DNA of 64,000 nucleotides from Roseiarcus sp963816065 (GTDB taxonomy: Bacteria; Pseudomonadota; Alphaproteobacteria; Rhizobiales; Beijerinckiaceae), in the NCBI GenBank assembly GCA_963816065.1, contig CAWFJG010000030.1:62001-126000 (forward strand). The letters are read 5' to 3'. Of the stretch, positions 28,466-37,425 are shown piece after piece (the stretch's first letter is position 1; each line of letters opens with the position of its first letter). Made by a program: the position numbers and the translations under genes. The notes under the pieces were generated by a model. That model made no database searches. It was not told the origin of the DNA and saw only the letters and a list, made by a program, of their open reading frames with translations.

Positions 28466-29006
28466 TCAGGCCGCGAGGGCGAGCCCCTGGCGGCGACGGC
28501 GACGAGTTGCAACACCCAGCACGCCGGCGCCGGCGATCAGGAGCGCCCAAGTGGACGGCTCGGGTATGGCGGCGTAGGTAATCGAAGCGAGGCCGCCGGT
28601 GCCGTCCAGCGTTGCGAAACCAAACAGCTCATGGCCGCCGGTGTCGTTGAACGCGAGGTTGATATAGCCAGACCCGTTCTGCAGCGGAGTTTTGGATACA
28701 GCGTCCGAGCCGGTCAAGACAGTGCCGGACGCGTACGACAGGCTAGGATCGACCGTATTCGTACCATTCGCGCCCGTCGAGGCGATGAAACCCCCGCTCA
28801 AGAGTCCCGAAATTTTGGGTCTCCTTGTTCAAGATCAGAGGCGTGGTGCTCATTTCGAAGGGGGTCACCCCATCCAGCGACACGCTCGAATTCGTACCGA
28901 ACGGATAATTGAAATCGACGGTTACAAGGCCCGCATTGGCTTGCGTGCTGACGCCCGCGAGGCCGAGAGCGGCCATGGCGGTCAATGAACTCGTTACATA
29001 TCTCAT
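28466..29006 (-). CDS. PEP-CTERM surface/exported protein
   Basis: A signal peptide (YVTSSLTAMAALGLAGVSTQANA) is followed by GLVTVDFNYPFGTNSSVSLDGV. After a frameshift near 28.8 kb it continues LSGGFIASTGANGTNTVDPS, INLAFNDTGGHELFGFATLD and the tag IPEPSTWALLIAGAGVLGVA with a strongly basic TRRRRRQ. The joined protein is about 179 residues. GGGGAG stands eight bases before ATG 29006, supporting this start. The tag is of the PEPSTWALL type, slightly different from the WAM(L/M)LGFAG type of the other four, so it may have a separate origin. Confidence 0.8.
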
Positions 29007-29366
29007 ATGAAAGACTCCCCAGTTCCCAGAGTTGACGTCATACGCGCTCACCCGGAGAAATCCCCCTGCACCGGCGGTCTCATCGAGTATGGTCGCTTAA
29101 CGATCTGCAGCACCTGAGCAAGCTTTACCATAGAGCGGGGTTTGAACCCTGTCAAGTTTCGTCGACCTTTTTACATCGCAAGTCAGCATCGCTCGCGAGT
29201 TAACGGTGGGTGGCTTTGCTCGCGGGGCGCGCTGCAGCTTTCCGGACTGGTACATTCGAAAGCCCTTTTGCATTGGAAAGGGCTGATACTTGCTCGAAGC
29301 CGTCCCTTCCATGCGCCAGGGTGTCGGACTTCAGCGTCAACCGCCGCCGAGCGCTTGCCGTCAAGG
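29007..29366. other. Intergenic region, lower GC than neighbours
   Basis: About 360 bp between two minus-strand genes. It must contain the promoter of the PEP-CTERM gene. 'ttaacgatctgcagcacctgagcaagctt' and the stretch 29130-29200 are AT-richer than the surroundings. No RNA gene or ORF with family support was found; the phrase 'ggtttgaaccct' lacks the pairing arms of a tRNA. Confidence 0.35.
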
Positions 29367-30134
29367 TCACTTCCCTAACGACGCCAGCATTTGATCGAAG
29401 GCGCCAGAGGGGATGCGGAAGACGCCGGTGAAAGGCTGGCTGAGTTCGAGGATCAGGAAGAGCGCGCTGCCGACGGCGAAGGCGCCGAGCGCAACCGCGA
29501 CGACCGTAGTCGCGTTGAAGCGGGAAAGAACGCCGAAACCGCAGAACAGGATCGCCGCCCAGGAGACCACGATCGCCACCAGCGGCCATGACACCGGGCT
29601 TGCGAGTTGCAGCGAAACCAGCAGCCGGGTCTGCTCGATCGCGCTGGCGTCCGCCGCGGCCGTGGCTGCGAACACCCGTTGCATCGGCGTCTTGGGTTCG
29701 AGCGAGGCGACGTACATATCCATCAGTCTGAGGTGCTCGATCGGCTGGCCGACGCTCATGTCGGGCGCCTTCTCCACATCCCCGCCCCAGATCATCGCCC
29801 GGATCGACGACAGCGTGTCCTTCATTTTTCCGCGCGCGAATGTGGTTTCTGGCCCGTATTCAGAAAGCGCGATGTCGAGTTGCAGCGCCTTGGCCGCGAG
29901 CGTCTCCATCTCGGCTTTCTGGTTGGCGTAGAACGCGTAAGTCGAGCCGACGAGCGTGCCGAGCACCAGGGCGAGCAGAAGCGAGACGAGCCCGACGACC
30001 GCGCCGATCATCTCGCGCGACTTTTCCGCGCTGTGCGGCTCCGGCAGCAGCGTTTGGAGATACAAGCCCAATAGGCCGAAGCCGAAGATGAGCGCCGCCA
30101 CGCCGACGCAGAACCAGACCGTCTCCACGCGCAT
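29367..30134 (-). CDS. DUF4239-family membrane protein
   Basis: Uninterrupted, 255 residues. Two hydrophobic segments lie near the N-terminus (FCVGVAALIFGFGLLGLYL, 8-26; GAVVGLVSLLLALVLGTLVG, 44-63) and two near the C-terminus (WPLVAIVVSWAAILFCGFGV, TTVVAVALGAFAVGSALFLI). A soluble helical loop of about 120 residues sits between them (KAEMETLAAKALQLDIALSEYG). The topology and the LELSQPFTGVFRIPSGAFDQML ending match DUF4239 (bestrophin-like) proteins, whose function is not established; channel activity is only suggested by the fold. Single gene, same strand as the cyclase upstream with a 173-bp gap. Confidence 0.75.
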   Translation of the reverse strand: MRVETVWFCVGVAALIFGFGLLGLYLQTLLPEPHSAEKSREMIGAVVGLVSLLLALVLGTLVGSTYAFYANQKAEMETLAAKALQLDIALSEYGPETTFARGKMKDTLSSIRAMIWGGDVEKAPDMSVGQPIEHLRLMDMYVASLEPKTPMQRVFAATAAADASAIEQTRLLVSLQLASPVSWPLVAIVVSWAAILFCGFGVLSRFNATTVVAVALGAFAVGSALFLILELSQPFTGVFRIPSGAFDQMLASLGK

Positions 30135-30307
30135 TCTCCTGACTCGGCGCTGCCTCCTCTACGCTGGTAGCGGGGCGTGCCGGAAGGGGCAAGGAGAGGC
30201 GGCCGGCGGAGGCGTCTCGGCGAGCGACGACCGCCCTGCCGCATCCAGACGCGTGACTCGCCGCGGACCCGTTTCGGCGCGTCGCCTTCGCGGCGCTTTG
30301 CGCTGCT

Positions 30308-31371
30308 TCACCGCCCGGCCGACGAGGACGTCGCCGCAACCGCATCGTCCGGCGCCCTTGTCAGCGCGTAGAGGGCGACTTCGGCGCCTTTACCGCGCAG
30401 ACGGAGGTCGCCGAGCGGGCGTTTGGCGACGCCGGACGGCAATTCGAGGCGATCGACGAGGTCGGCCGAGGCGAGCACGCGGTCGCCGGTCACGCGACAG
30501 AATTCCTGGATGCGTGCAGCCGTGTTGACCGCGTCGCCGAGGAAGACAATCTCCGTCTTCACCGACCCCATTTCGCCGGTGACCACCGGACCGCAATGCA
30601 ACCCGGCGCGGAAATTGACCGCGGCCCCGAAGTCTCGCCGGTATTCCGCCGCCCGCCGTGCGATCGTGTCCAGCGCGTCAAAACAGGCCGTGATGCAGCG
30701 GGCCTTGGCGACTCCCTGATCGAGTTCCATGTCGCGATCAGTTCGTCGCCGACGTAGGCGTAGATTTCGCCCTGCGCGGCGACGATCGGAGCGGTGAGGT
30801 CGGTGACGAAGCGATTCAGGAGGCGGTGAAAGGCGAGCGGACCGAGCCGCTCGGCGAGTCCCGTCGAACCTTCCATGTCGAGGAACAACAGGATTCGCTC
30901 TTCCAGCCTCGGCCAATAGTAGCGGCCAGTGATGAAATTGAGCAGCACGTTTTGGCCGAGCAGGCGACTGATGCTCAACATGAAGGCGAAGGCGAAGGAC
31001 ATGGCGAACGAGAACAGGACATCCTGGCGCCGCAGTCCATGCTCGTCGGGAGCTGGAAACAGCCAACTCCCCAACTTCAGAGCGAACAGGATGACGGCGA
31101 GATAGGCGAGGGTTTTTACCGTCACATGGCCCAGAAACGGCAAACGTCGGAGCGCCGCCCCGGGCGCGCTGTGGTCGAGAAGCAAGATCTCGAACGACAT
31201 CAATAAGCTGCAGATCACCGCGCCCGTCAGTCCGCCCCGCCACAGGGCCCAGAACGGAAACTGGGGCCCGAAGTCCGCGCCGATCAGTGCATAGACTGCG
31301 CCGATCGCAGCCGAGAGGACGGTGGAGCACGCAATGAGCGGGAGCTTGCTCGGCAACCGGGAATTGGGCAT
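30308..31371 (-). CDS. Membrane-anchored class III adenylate/guanylate cyclase
   Basis: The N-terminal ~150 residues hold four or five membrane helices (ACSTVLSAAIGAVYALIGADF, GAVICSLLMSFEILLL, VKTLAYLAVILFALKLGSWLF, FSFAMSFAFAFMLSISRL). The cytoplasmic catalytic domain starts ILLFLDMEGSTGLAERLG (metal-binding Asp near residue 167) and continues EIYAYVGDELIATW, AGLHCGPVVTGEMGSVKTEIVFLGDAVNTAARIQ and GDRVLASADLVD. Adenine-specifying Lys is not obvious, so cAMP against cGMP is open. A frameshift near 30.73 kb splits it; about 354 residues when joined. Preceded by a broken 2TM gene on the same strand. It would turn a membrane signal into a cyclic nucleotide. Confidence 0.82.
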
Positions 31372-31431
31372 CGGAGAGCCGTCGCTGTTCTGGACTTGCG
31401 CAAATCGGGGAGGTCTTGCGCTTTGTGACGA

Positions 31432-31698
31432 TCAGGCGACCTCATGCATCCCGCGCTCGAACTCGGCCTCGGAGATCGGCCGTTTGGGCGCGTAGAGGCG
31501 CCATGCGTGGTAGCTCAACCCGAGGCCCCAGCCGATGAACGGCCAGGTCGGCCAGAAGTATGACGCCGGTCCGGTCAAAAGCCACCCGATGACGAATACG
31601 AGATTTGCGACCGCAAGGACCGTCGCATGGATTTAGAAATCCCATTTGGCGGATAGGCGTTCGAGGGCGGCTTCGCGTCTCCGGTCGAGGTCTGTCAT
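31432..31698 (-). pseudogene. 2TM-domain small membrane protein with in-frame stop
   Basis: Too short for usual gene finding. On the minus strand, ATG 31698 reads MTDLDRRREAALERLSAKWDF, then TAA (31633-31635), then IHATVLAVANLVFVIGWLLT and GPASYFWPTWPFIGWGLGLS-YHAWRLYAPK, ending MHEVA. This is the 2TM domain pattern (PF13239): a charged N-terminal helix, xIHxxVxxxVNxxLxxIW, then YFWPxWPxxGWGxGLxxHxW. The TAA replaces one residue, in families usually a hydrophobic or aromatic one, so a single substitution or error is enough. It lies 61 bp upstream of the cyclase gene on the same strand. Function unknown. Confidence 0.75.
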
Positions 31699-31950
31699 TT
31701 GATCGCTCCTTGCGGCGCCGCCGCCCCAATCGGACGCATTGGCGCCGGAACTCTCCTACGCTTGTGGCGTTCCCCTGAATTTGAGGAAGATCAACCTGAA
31801 GACGGTGGAAATTTGCCGCCAAAGCGGGCTTTCCCCGTCGCGACGTTCGCCAATGGGCCTTGGCTGAAGCCCGCTGCGGGCGGATGGCGGCGGCAAACCG
31901 CCGATCCCCTCACCACGCCCGCGAGCGGGGGGAGGGGGAGTCGCGGGCGA

Positions 31951-32895
31951 TTACTTGCCCATCATCGCCTTGGCGTTGTCCGGCGTGATCGCCGTCGTGG
32001 CGACGGTCACGACGGTCGGGACCTTGTCGGCGCAGTCGAGCAGGATGGATTTCGCCATGTCGATCGCCTCGGGCCCCCCAGTCGGGTAGGTGAAGGTCGC
32101 CGCCCACTCGCCTTCGGCGACGGCGCGGATGCCGCCCGAAGGGCCGGGCAAGCCGTCGGTGCCGAGGATCTTGATGTCGCCGTCCTTCTTGCCCGCGCCC
32201 TTGGCGGCGAGCCGGGCCCCGGCCGCCATCATGTCGTTAGAGGCGTAGACGGCCTTGATGTTCGGATGAGCCTGCAGCATCGCCGCGAAGGCGGTCTGGG
32301 CCTTGTCCGGCAGCCAGTCGGCCGCCTGTTCCGCGACGACCTGGATCTTCGGGTTGGCCTTTACCCCGTCCTTGAAGCCGTTGAGCCGTTCGACCGCCGG
32401 AGGCGAGCTCGGCAGGCCCTCGAGCACTGCGACCTCGCCGCCGTCGGGCAGGAGCTTGTCGGCGACATATTTGCCGGCCTCTTCGGCGATCTTGAAATTG
32501 TCGCCGCCGATGAAGGCCGTGTAGTCCTTGCCGGGGTCGCCCAGCGTCTTGCGGTCGAGCTCGATCACCGGGATTCCGGCCTTCATGGCGCGGGCGACGA
32601 CCGGCGTCAGCGGCGCCGCCTCGAACGGCGAGATCAGGATCAGATCGACCTTCTGGGTGATGAAATTGTCCATCTGCGAGGTCTGGGTGTTCACGTTGCC
32701 GGCGCCGTCGGCGATCTGCAGCGTGAACTGGGGCACTTTCGCCGCCGCCTCGGTCAGCTGGTCGTTGACGTGTTGTCGGTACGGCTCGGCGTTGTTGGCC
32801 TGCGAGAACCCGATCACGTATTTGCCGTCCTTGCCGCAGTCCTTGACCAGCGAAGCGGCGTTCGCCGCGCCTAGCACGCGCCGCCGCCCGCGCAA
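31951..32895 (-). pseudogene. Sugar ABC transporter substrate-binding protein, 5'-truncated
   Basis: This is a periplasmic binding protein of the ribose/RbsB type (Peripla_BP_4): YVIGFSQANNAEPYRQHVND, DNFITQKVDLILISPFEA, RKTLGDPGKDYTAFIGGDNF, GEVAVLEGLPSSPPAVERLNGF, KAVYASNDMMAAGARLA and ILGTDGLPGPSGGIRAV, ending AITPDNAKAMMGK. The mature domain is complete and uninterrupted, but no signal peptide precedes it. Upstream of KDCGKDGKYVIG the frame turns into basic low-complexity sequence (MRGRRRVLGAANAA) and then unrelated DNA. No ATPase or permease genes accompany it. The IS630-carrying repeat starts about 170 bp further upstream, so rearrangement probably removed the 5' end and the rest of the operon. 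Confidence 0.78.
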
Positions 32896-33069
32896 CGGGC
32901 GCGGACCGAATATTTATGTCGGCTGGAATTTCTCCGGTCTTTCCAAGGCTCGCCGCTCGTGCAAGGTGCGCACATGGCGAATCCTTTAGCGACAGCGGAG
33001 AGGCTCGCTGCGGGCGGTCCGAAAGTCCGTGCTAAGGGCTTTATCGCCCCATCCGGTTTGCCTGCTATA

Positions 33070-34202
33070 CCTCGTCTAAGCGACAACCCGAAAATTGGCG
33101 CGGTGGATCACGCGGAAATTGTCGCTGATTTGGGCGCTGAACCGCTTCCAGTGTTTGGGCACGGTTTGGCTTAGGAATTTGACGATCTCTCGGCGGAACT
33201 CGCGGAAGGTCTTGTAATCCCGATTGTGGGTGACGTTTTCGTGCATCAAGGCCCATAGTCGTTCGATGGGATCGAGATGGGGGCAGTAAGGCGGAATGAA
33301 GTGGAGCACGATCTTGCGCCCCGCCATCGCAAGCCATTCTTTAACGACGTTGGCGTGATGATAGCTGGCGTTGTCGACAAAGACATGGATGAGACGCATC
33401 GCAGTATGCGTGCCTTCGATCTGGCCCAAGAGCTTGATGAAACTCTCCGCGCTGACCTTCTCGGCCACGACGATCTGCGTCTGGCCGGTTTCCAGATTGA
33501 TGGCGCCATGGATGTTCAGTCGCTGGCGGCCGGTCGTCTGCTCCACTGCGACGGCGACCTCCTTGCGCGCCCAGCAGCCAACCGGCCTGACCTGATGGGT
33601 CGGATGGACCGCATCGACGAAAGCGACCGCCTCGTCTAAGCCCATCGTATTGAGCAGGTTCTCGTATCCGTCGATAAAGGCCTGCTGCCTGGCGTCGTTG
33701 AGACCGCGCGGCATGGCTTCCGGCTTGCGATAGAGGAAGCCCAAGCGGTGCAGCAAGGCGATCAGCCCTGACCGGCTGTAGCTCACCCGAAAGGTCCGCT
33801 GCAGAAAGGCCCCGATCTTTCGAATGCTGCGGGGGCAATGGGCGTCGACCCAAGCGCTCAACGCTTTTTCCTGCTCGCGGCTGAGCCGGCCGCTGCTGCC
33901 CTCATGGCCAAAGCTCTTCAGCCCTTCGACGCCGCCGCGCTCGTAGGCCCGATGCCAATCGCGAACCGTGTCGTCGTCCAGCAGCAAAGCCGCCGCGACG
34001 CGCTCGCAGCTCCAGTCCTGGTCGAGAAGCACGATGGCGTTCGCTCGGCGGGCCACGCGATGCTCCGCAAGGCCGTCGCGCGCAAGCCTAGTCAGGGCTC
34101 GCCGGTCGTCAACTGAGAGAAATCCACCGCGAATTACATCCCCAGACGAATCCTGTTCGTCCGCAACGTCAAGCGGTTTCTCGGCTTCTCAATGAATTGC
34201 AG
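33070..34202 (-). mobile_element. IS630-family insertion sequence
   Basis: About 1.13 kb with one transposase gene. It is flanked by TA on both sides (33068-33069 and 34203-34204), the target duplication expected for IS630. The two flanks together rebuild CCTGCTATATAGCAGG, a palindrome that occurs uninterrupted at 63904-63919. Long terminal inverted repeats are not obvious ('cctcgtctaagcgacaac' against 'ctgcaattcattgagaagcc'). Alternatively, the 10-bp CCTGCTATAC seen at both ends may itself be the terminal repeat. Confidence 0.75.
33076..34056 (-). CDS. IS630-family transposase
   Basis: Uninterrupted, 326 residues. The N-terminal HTH region reads RANAIVLLDQDWSCERVAAALLLDDDTVRDWHRAYERGG. The DDE catalytic residues are visible in EAVAFVDAVHPTH, HVFVDNASYHHANVV and PHLDPIERLWALMHENVTHN. 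Family similarity (RRALTRLARDGLAEHR) continues upstream of GTG 34056 in the same frame without a usual start codon. The true N-terminus may therefore be about 18 residues longer with a non-standard start or a changed base. The intact frame suggests recent insertion compared with the decayed ISAs1 element. Confidence 0.9.
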   Translation of the reverse strand: MARRANAIVLLDQDWSCERVAAALLLDDDTVRDWHRAYERGGVEGLKSFGHEGSSGRLSREQEKALSAWVDAHCPRSIRKIGAFLQRTFRVSYSRSGLIALLHRLGFLYRKPEAMPRGLNDARQQAFIDGYENLLNTMGLDEAVAFVDAVHPTHQVRPVGCWARKEVAVAVEQTTGRQRLNIHGAINLETGQTQIVVAEKVSAESFIKLLGQIEGTHTAMRLIHVFVDNASYHHANVVKEWLAMAGRKIVLHFIPPYCPHLDPIERLWALMHENVTHNRDYKTFREFRREIVKFLSQTVPKHWKRFSAQISDNFRVIHRANFRVVA

Positions 34203-34453
34203 TATAGCAGGCGGCTTATTTTTCAGGGCCGGCGGTCCCATTCCTAAAAGCCAAGCAATATCATCGCGCTGACAGCTATACAACCGAACGGTTGCGGCAT
34301 GGAACAGGCGACTCGAACAGGCTCGGAACAGGCAATTAACAGGCACTTATCAGGCTCGAAACAGGCAAAAACAGGCGGATGAAACGGGGCGCGGAACGGA
34401 GCGCGCTCAGGTTGTAAGGCGGTGACGCTGGCCAGGGGACACACGAGACGAAA

Positions 34454-34535
34454 TTCACCATGAGGAAAAAGAAGAATAACGAAGACACGCCAAGCGCCTG
34501 TCGTTCTTTGCGTCCTTCGCGCCCTTTGCGGCGAG
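34454..34535. repeat. Imperfect inverted repeat, second copy of the 5.85-kb type
   Basis: The left arm 'accatgaggaaaaagaagaa' pairs with the right arm 'ttctttgcgtccttcgcgcc...' across about 20 bases. The reverse complement of the right arm, 'gcaaagggcgcgaaggacgc', matches 'cacaaagggcgcgaaggaca' at 5.85 kb. It lies in the 470-bp non-coding stretch between the IS-interrupted repeat and the catabolic operon. Confidence 0.7.
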
Positions 34536-34682
34536 AGTCGATCCCCCCTCCGTCCCTTCGTCGGGCCGGCGAAAGGAATCTGCCCAGCTTGCGTCGGGCT
34601 TTGATTTTGTCCGACAATCGTCGCAATGTCCCGAAATAAGTTCGCGCCAACGTGAACCGGCGGGAGCGCGAGAGGAGACGTC

Positions 34683-35476
34683 ATGCTGATCGGCAAGGCC
34701 GGCGCGGCCGAGACAAAGATCGCCGCTGCGTCGCCCGACAGGATTTGGGTTCGCGGACGCGACTTGACCGCCGACCTGATGGGGGGCGTGACCTTCACCG
34801 ACTTCGTCTATCTTCTCGCGACCGGCCGCGCGCCGACCGACGCCCAGCGCGTCTTCCTCGACCTCAGCCTCGTGGCGCTCGCAGAACACGGGCTCACGCC
34901 CTCGGTTCAGGCGGCGCGAATGACGCTTGCGGCCGATCCGGCCGCCCTCCAGGGCGCGGTTGCGGCGGGCGTGCTCGGCTGCGGCACGGTCATCCTCGGC
35001 GCGGCCGACCTTTGCCGCGCGCTGATCGACGACGTGCTGGCGCGGCGGGCGCCGCCGGCCCGGTCGACGCGGCGGCGCTCGAGGTCGCGCGCGAGTATCG
35101 CGCGGCGCGCCGGCCGATCCCCGGCTACGGCCATCCACTGCACAAGCCAGTCGACCCGCGCGCCGAACGGATGATCGCGCTGGCGCGCGAGCGGGGCGTC
35201 GCCGGCCGGGCCGTCGAGGCGGCGACGGCGCTGACCAAGGCGGTCGCCGAGGTCTGGGGCAAGCCGCTGCCGATGAATGTCTCGATGGCGATCGCCGCGA
35301 CCCTGGTCGACGTCGGCGTTCCGCCGGCGCTGATCCGCGCCGTCCCCATCCTCGCCCGCACCGGCGGGCTGATCGCCCATCTCATCGAGGAGCAGGAGGC
35401 GCCGATCGGCTTCTATCTCGCCGCGAAGGGCGAGGAGGCGATCGACCATTCCGGGGCCCAGGGAGGCGCCGCCTGA
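34683..35476 (+). CDS. Citryl-CoA lyase / citrate synthase family protein
   Basis: A short (about 264 residue) citrate-synthase-fold protein: DRIWVRGRDLTADLMGGVTFTDFVYLLATGR, then RPIPGYGHPLHKPVDPRAERM with the catalytic-type His in GYGHPLHK near residue 155. The remainder is PMNVSMAIAATLVDVGVPPALI and a C-terminal EEQEAPIGFYLAAKGEEAIDH. Full citrate synthases exceed 400 residues, while this size fits stand-alone citryl-CoA lyase-like enzymes that cleave or form a CoA thioester by aldol chemistry. A frameshift near 35050 joins DVLARRA to GAAGPVDAAALEVAREY. It is first in a five-gene operon and its stop overlaps the next start (TGATG). The real substrate is unknown. Confidence 0.8.
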
Positions 35477-36785
35477 TGCCGATGGTCGAGCCCGAGATCG
35501 AAGCCGCGCCGTGGGCGGAGCAGGCGCGCCTCGACGCGCCGCTCTACCGGAAGCAGATCGAATACCTGTTCGAGCGCTCGCGCTTCTATCGCGGCAAGCT
35601 CGAACGCGCCGGCTACGCGACCCACGGCGCCGTCGGGGGGCTGGACGCGATCCACGCGCTGCCGTTTACCGAGAAGGACGAACTGCGCGCCACGCGAACG
35701 CCGGATGAGCCGATCGGGACGCATTGTGCGGCGGGTCCGGACGAGATCGCGCGCATCTATTCGACCAGCGGCACGACCGGGACGCCGAGCTACATTCCGC
35801 TCACCGCCTCCGACATCGAAGTCTGGGTCAGGACCTCGGCGCGGTCCTACGCGGCCTCGGGAATCGTCCGCGGCGAGCGGATCGTCTCGACCTACAACGC
35901 CGGCCCGTTCGTCGCCGGCGCCGCGCTCGCCGTGTTCGACCGGCTCGGCCTTTGCCATATTCCGGTCGGCACGGGAAACACCGAGCGGCTGGTCGCCGCC
36001 ATCGAGCTGTCTGAAGCCGACAGCCGCGGTGATGACGCCGTCCTATGCGCTGCATCTCGCCGAATGGGCGCGCGAGCGGGGCAGGGACCTTGCGCCAGTC
36101 GAGCGTCAAGCGGATCCTGGTCGCAGGCGAGCCCGGCGGCGGGGAGCCGGCGATGCGGGCGAAGCTGGAAGAGGCCTGGGGGGCGCGCGTCACCGAGGCG
36201 ATGGGGATCGGCGACATCTCCATCACGCTGTGGGGAGAGTGCGAGGAGAAGGCGGGCATGCACTTTTCCGGGCGCGGATTCGTCCACCCGGAGCTGATCG
36301 ATCCGACGACGGGCGCGGCCTTGCCGTTCGACGACGGCGCCGAGGGCGAACTCGTCCTGACCCATCTCGTCAACCGGGCCGCGCCGCTGCTCCGCTTTCG
36401 CACCCGCGACCATGTGCGGGTGAGCGCGGGTCGCTGCGCCTGCGGCCGCACGGCGCCGCGCGTGCGCTGCGTCGGCCGCACCGACGACATGCTGATCGTG
36501 CGCGGCGTCAACGTGTTTCCCTCCGCGGTGCGCGAGATCGTCAACGAATTCGCGCCGGCGGTCACCGGGGTCCTGCTGATCAGGCCGCGGGCGAAGGGCG
36601 TGCGCCAGGAGCCGCCGCTGCCGATCGCGGTCGAGGCGGCGCCGGGCGCCGACGCCGAGGGGCTGGCCGATCGCATTCGCGCGCGTTTGCGCGAGGCGCT
36701 GCTCGTGACGACCGAGATCGCGCTCGTTCCAGCCGGCGGGTTGCCGCGCAGCGAATACAAGTCGAAGCTCGTCGAGAAAGCGTGA
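35476..36785 (+). CDS. Phenylacetate-CoA-ligase-like AMP-forming enzyme
   Basis: This is an adenylate-forming acyl-CoA ligase of the PaaK type. The ATP-binding P-loop is IYSTSGTTGTPSYIPLT near residue 95. It contains RILVAGEPGGGEPAMRAKLEEAWG, EAMGIGDISITLWGECEEK and EGELVLTHLVNRAAPLLRFRTRD, then the hinge and C-terminal lid VGRTDDMLIVRGVNVFPSAVREI with LPRSEYKSKLV. It activates an aryl- or alkyl-carboxylic acid with ATP and CoA. A frameshift near 36020 separates the halves (ERLVAAIELL to KPTAAVMTPSYALHLAEW). About 436 residues joined, as in PaaK. Translation is coupled to the upstream lyase by a one-base overlap, so the two likely act on the same acid. Confidence 0.85.
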
Positions 36786-36795
36786 GGAGGAGAGC

Positions 36796-37414
36796 TTGCA
36801 GAAGCTTCAGACCCAGGGACTGCATCACATCACGCTGGTCGGCGCGGACCGCCAGACTTCGATCGACTTCTGGGAGGGCGTCCTCGGCATGCCCTTCGTG
36901 TTCGAGCAGCCGAACCTCGACAACGCGGGCGAGAGCCACATCTACTTCGATCCCGGGCGACGGACGGCTCGTCACCGTCTTCACCCGCGAGGACCGCAAG
37001 CCGGTCCACCGCCGCACCCCGACCGACCCGGGCTGCGTGCACCACATCGCCTTCAACGTCTCGCGCGCGACCTTCATGCAGGCGGTCGAGCGGCTGAACG
37101 CGCGCGAAATCCCCAACACCGGCGTGCGTGACCGGATGATCTTCGACGCGGTCTATTTCGAAGACCCGCTGGGGCTGCTGATCGAGCTGTCGTGCTGGAA
37201 GTTCGATCCGCCGGAGGGCTTTACGCGTCCGGAGGTTCTGTTCGCCGCGCACAACCTGCGCGTGGCGCGCGGCGAGCGGGCGATCACCGAAGTCCACGTC
37301 GCCGACGCCATCGAAAGCCTGGTCAAGGCTTCGACCAAAAGCCTTTCGGCCGACCGGGCGCCGAAAGACCCGTACCGGCGCGCCCATGCGCCTGAACTCA
37401 TCGAACAGAGATAG
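36796..37414 (+). CDS. VOC-family metalloenzyme (ring-cleavage dioxygenase/glyoxalase fold)
   Basis: About 206 residues with two betaalphabetabetabeta modules. Probable metal ligands are His in GLHHITLVGADRQTSIDF (residue 10-11), His in CVHHIAFNVSRATFMQAVE and Glu in GLLIELSCWKF. YFDPG-DGRLVTVFTRED joins after a frameshift near 36960. A tail of 50 residues follows (RPEVLFAAHNLRVARGERAI). Start TTG 36796 is preceded by 'gaggagga', so a non-ATG start is well supported. The His-His-Glu set fits extradiol dioxygenases as well as glyoxalases and epimerases. In this operon an aromatic or CoA-ester dioxygenase is plausible, but that is inference. Confidence 0.8.
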
Positions 37415-37425
37415 GAGGAACCCCA

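Larger units (their letters stand above)
33061..34376 (-). repeat. CCTGTT-array repeat copy interrupted by IS630
   Basis: Read on the minus strand, this holds seven CCTG(TT/AT) units (AACAGG on plus at 34303, 34316, 34327, 34338, 34349, 34360 and 34370; spacing 13, 11, 11, 11, 11, 10), the hairpin CAACCGTTCGGTTG (34281-34294), about 60 bp, and the palindrome CCTGCTATATAGCAGG. The palindrome is split: TATAGCAGG at 34203-34211 and CCTGCTATA at 33061-33069, with the IS630 element between. A T-rich 'cttattttt' borders the palindrome on the array side. Confidence 0.8.

Noticed and set aside
29120..29180. Possible tRNA ('ggtttgaaccct')
   Set aside because: No acceptor, D or anticodon arms can be folded around it.
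34244..34798. Minus-strand frame through the CCTGTT array as a Cys-rich small protein
   Set aside because: The peptide is just the translated hexamers and the phase differs in the 63.8-kb copy, so coding is not conserved.
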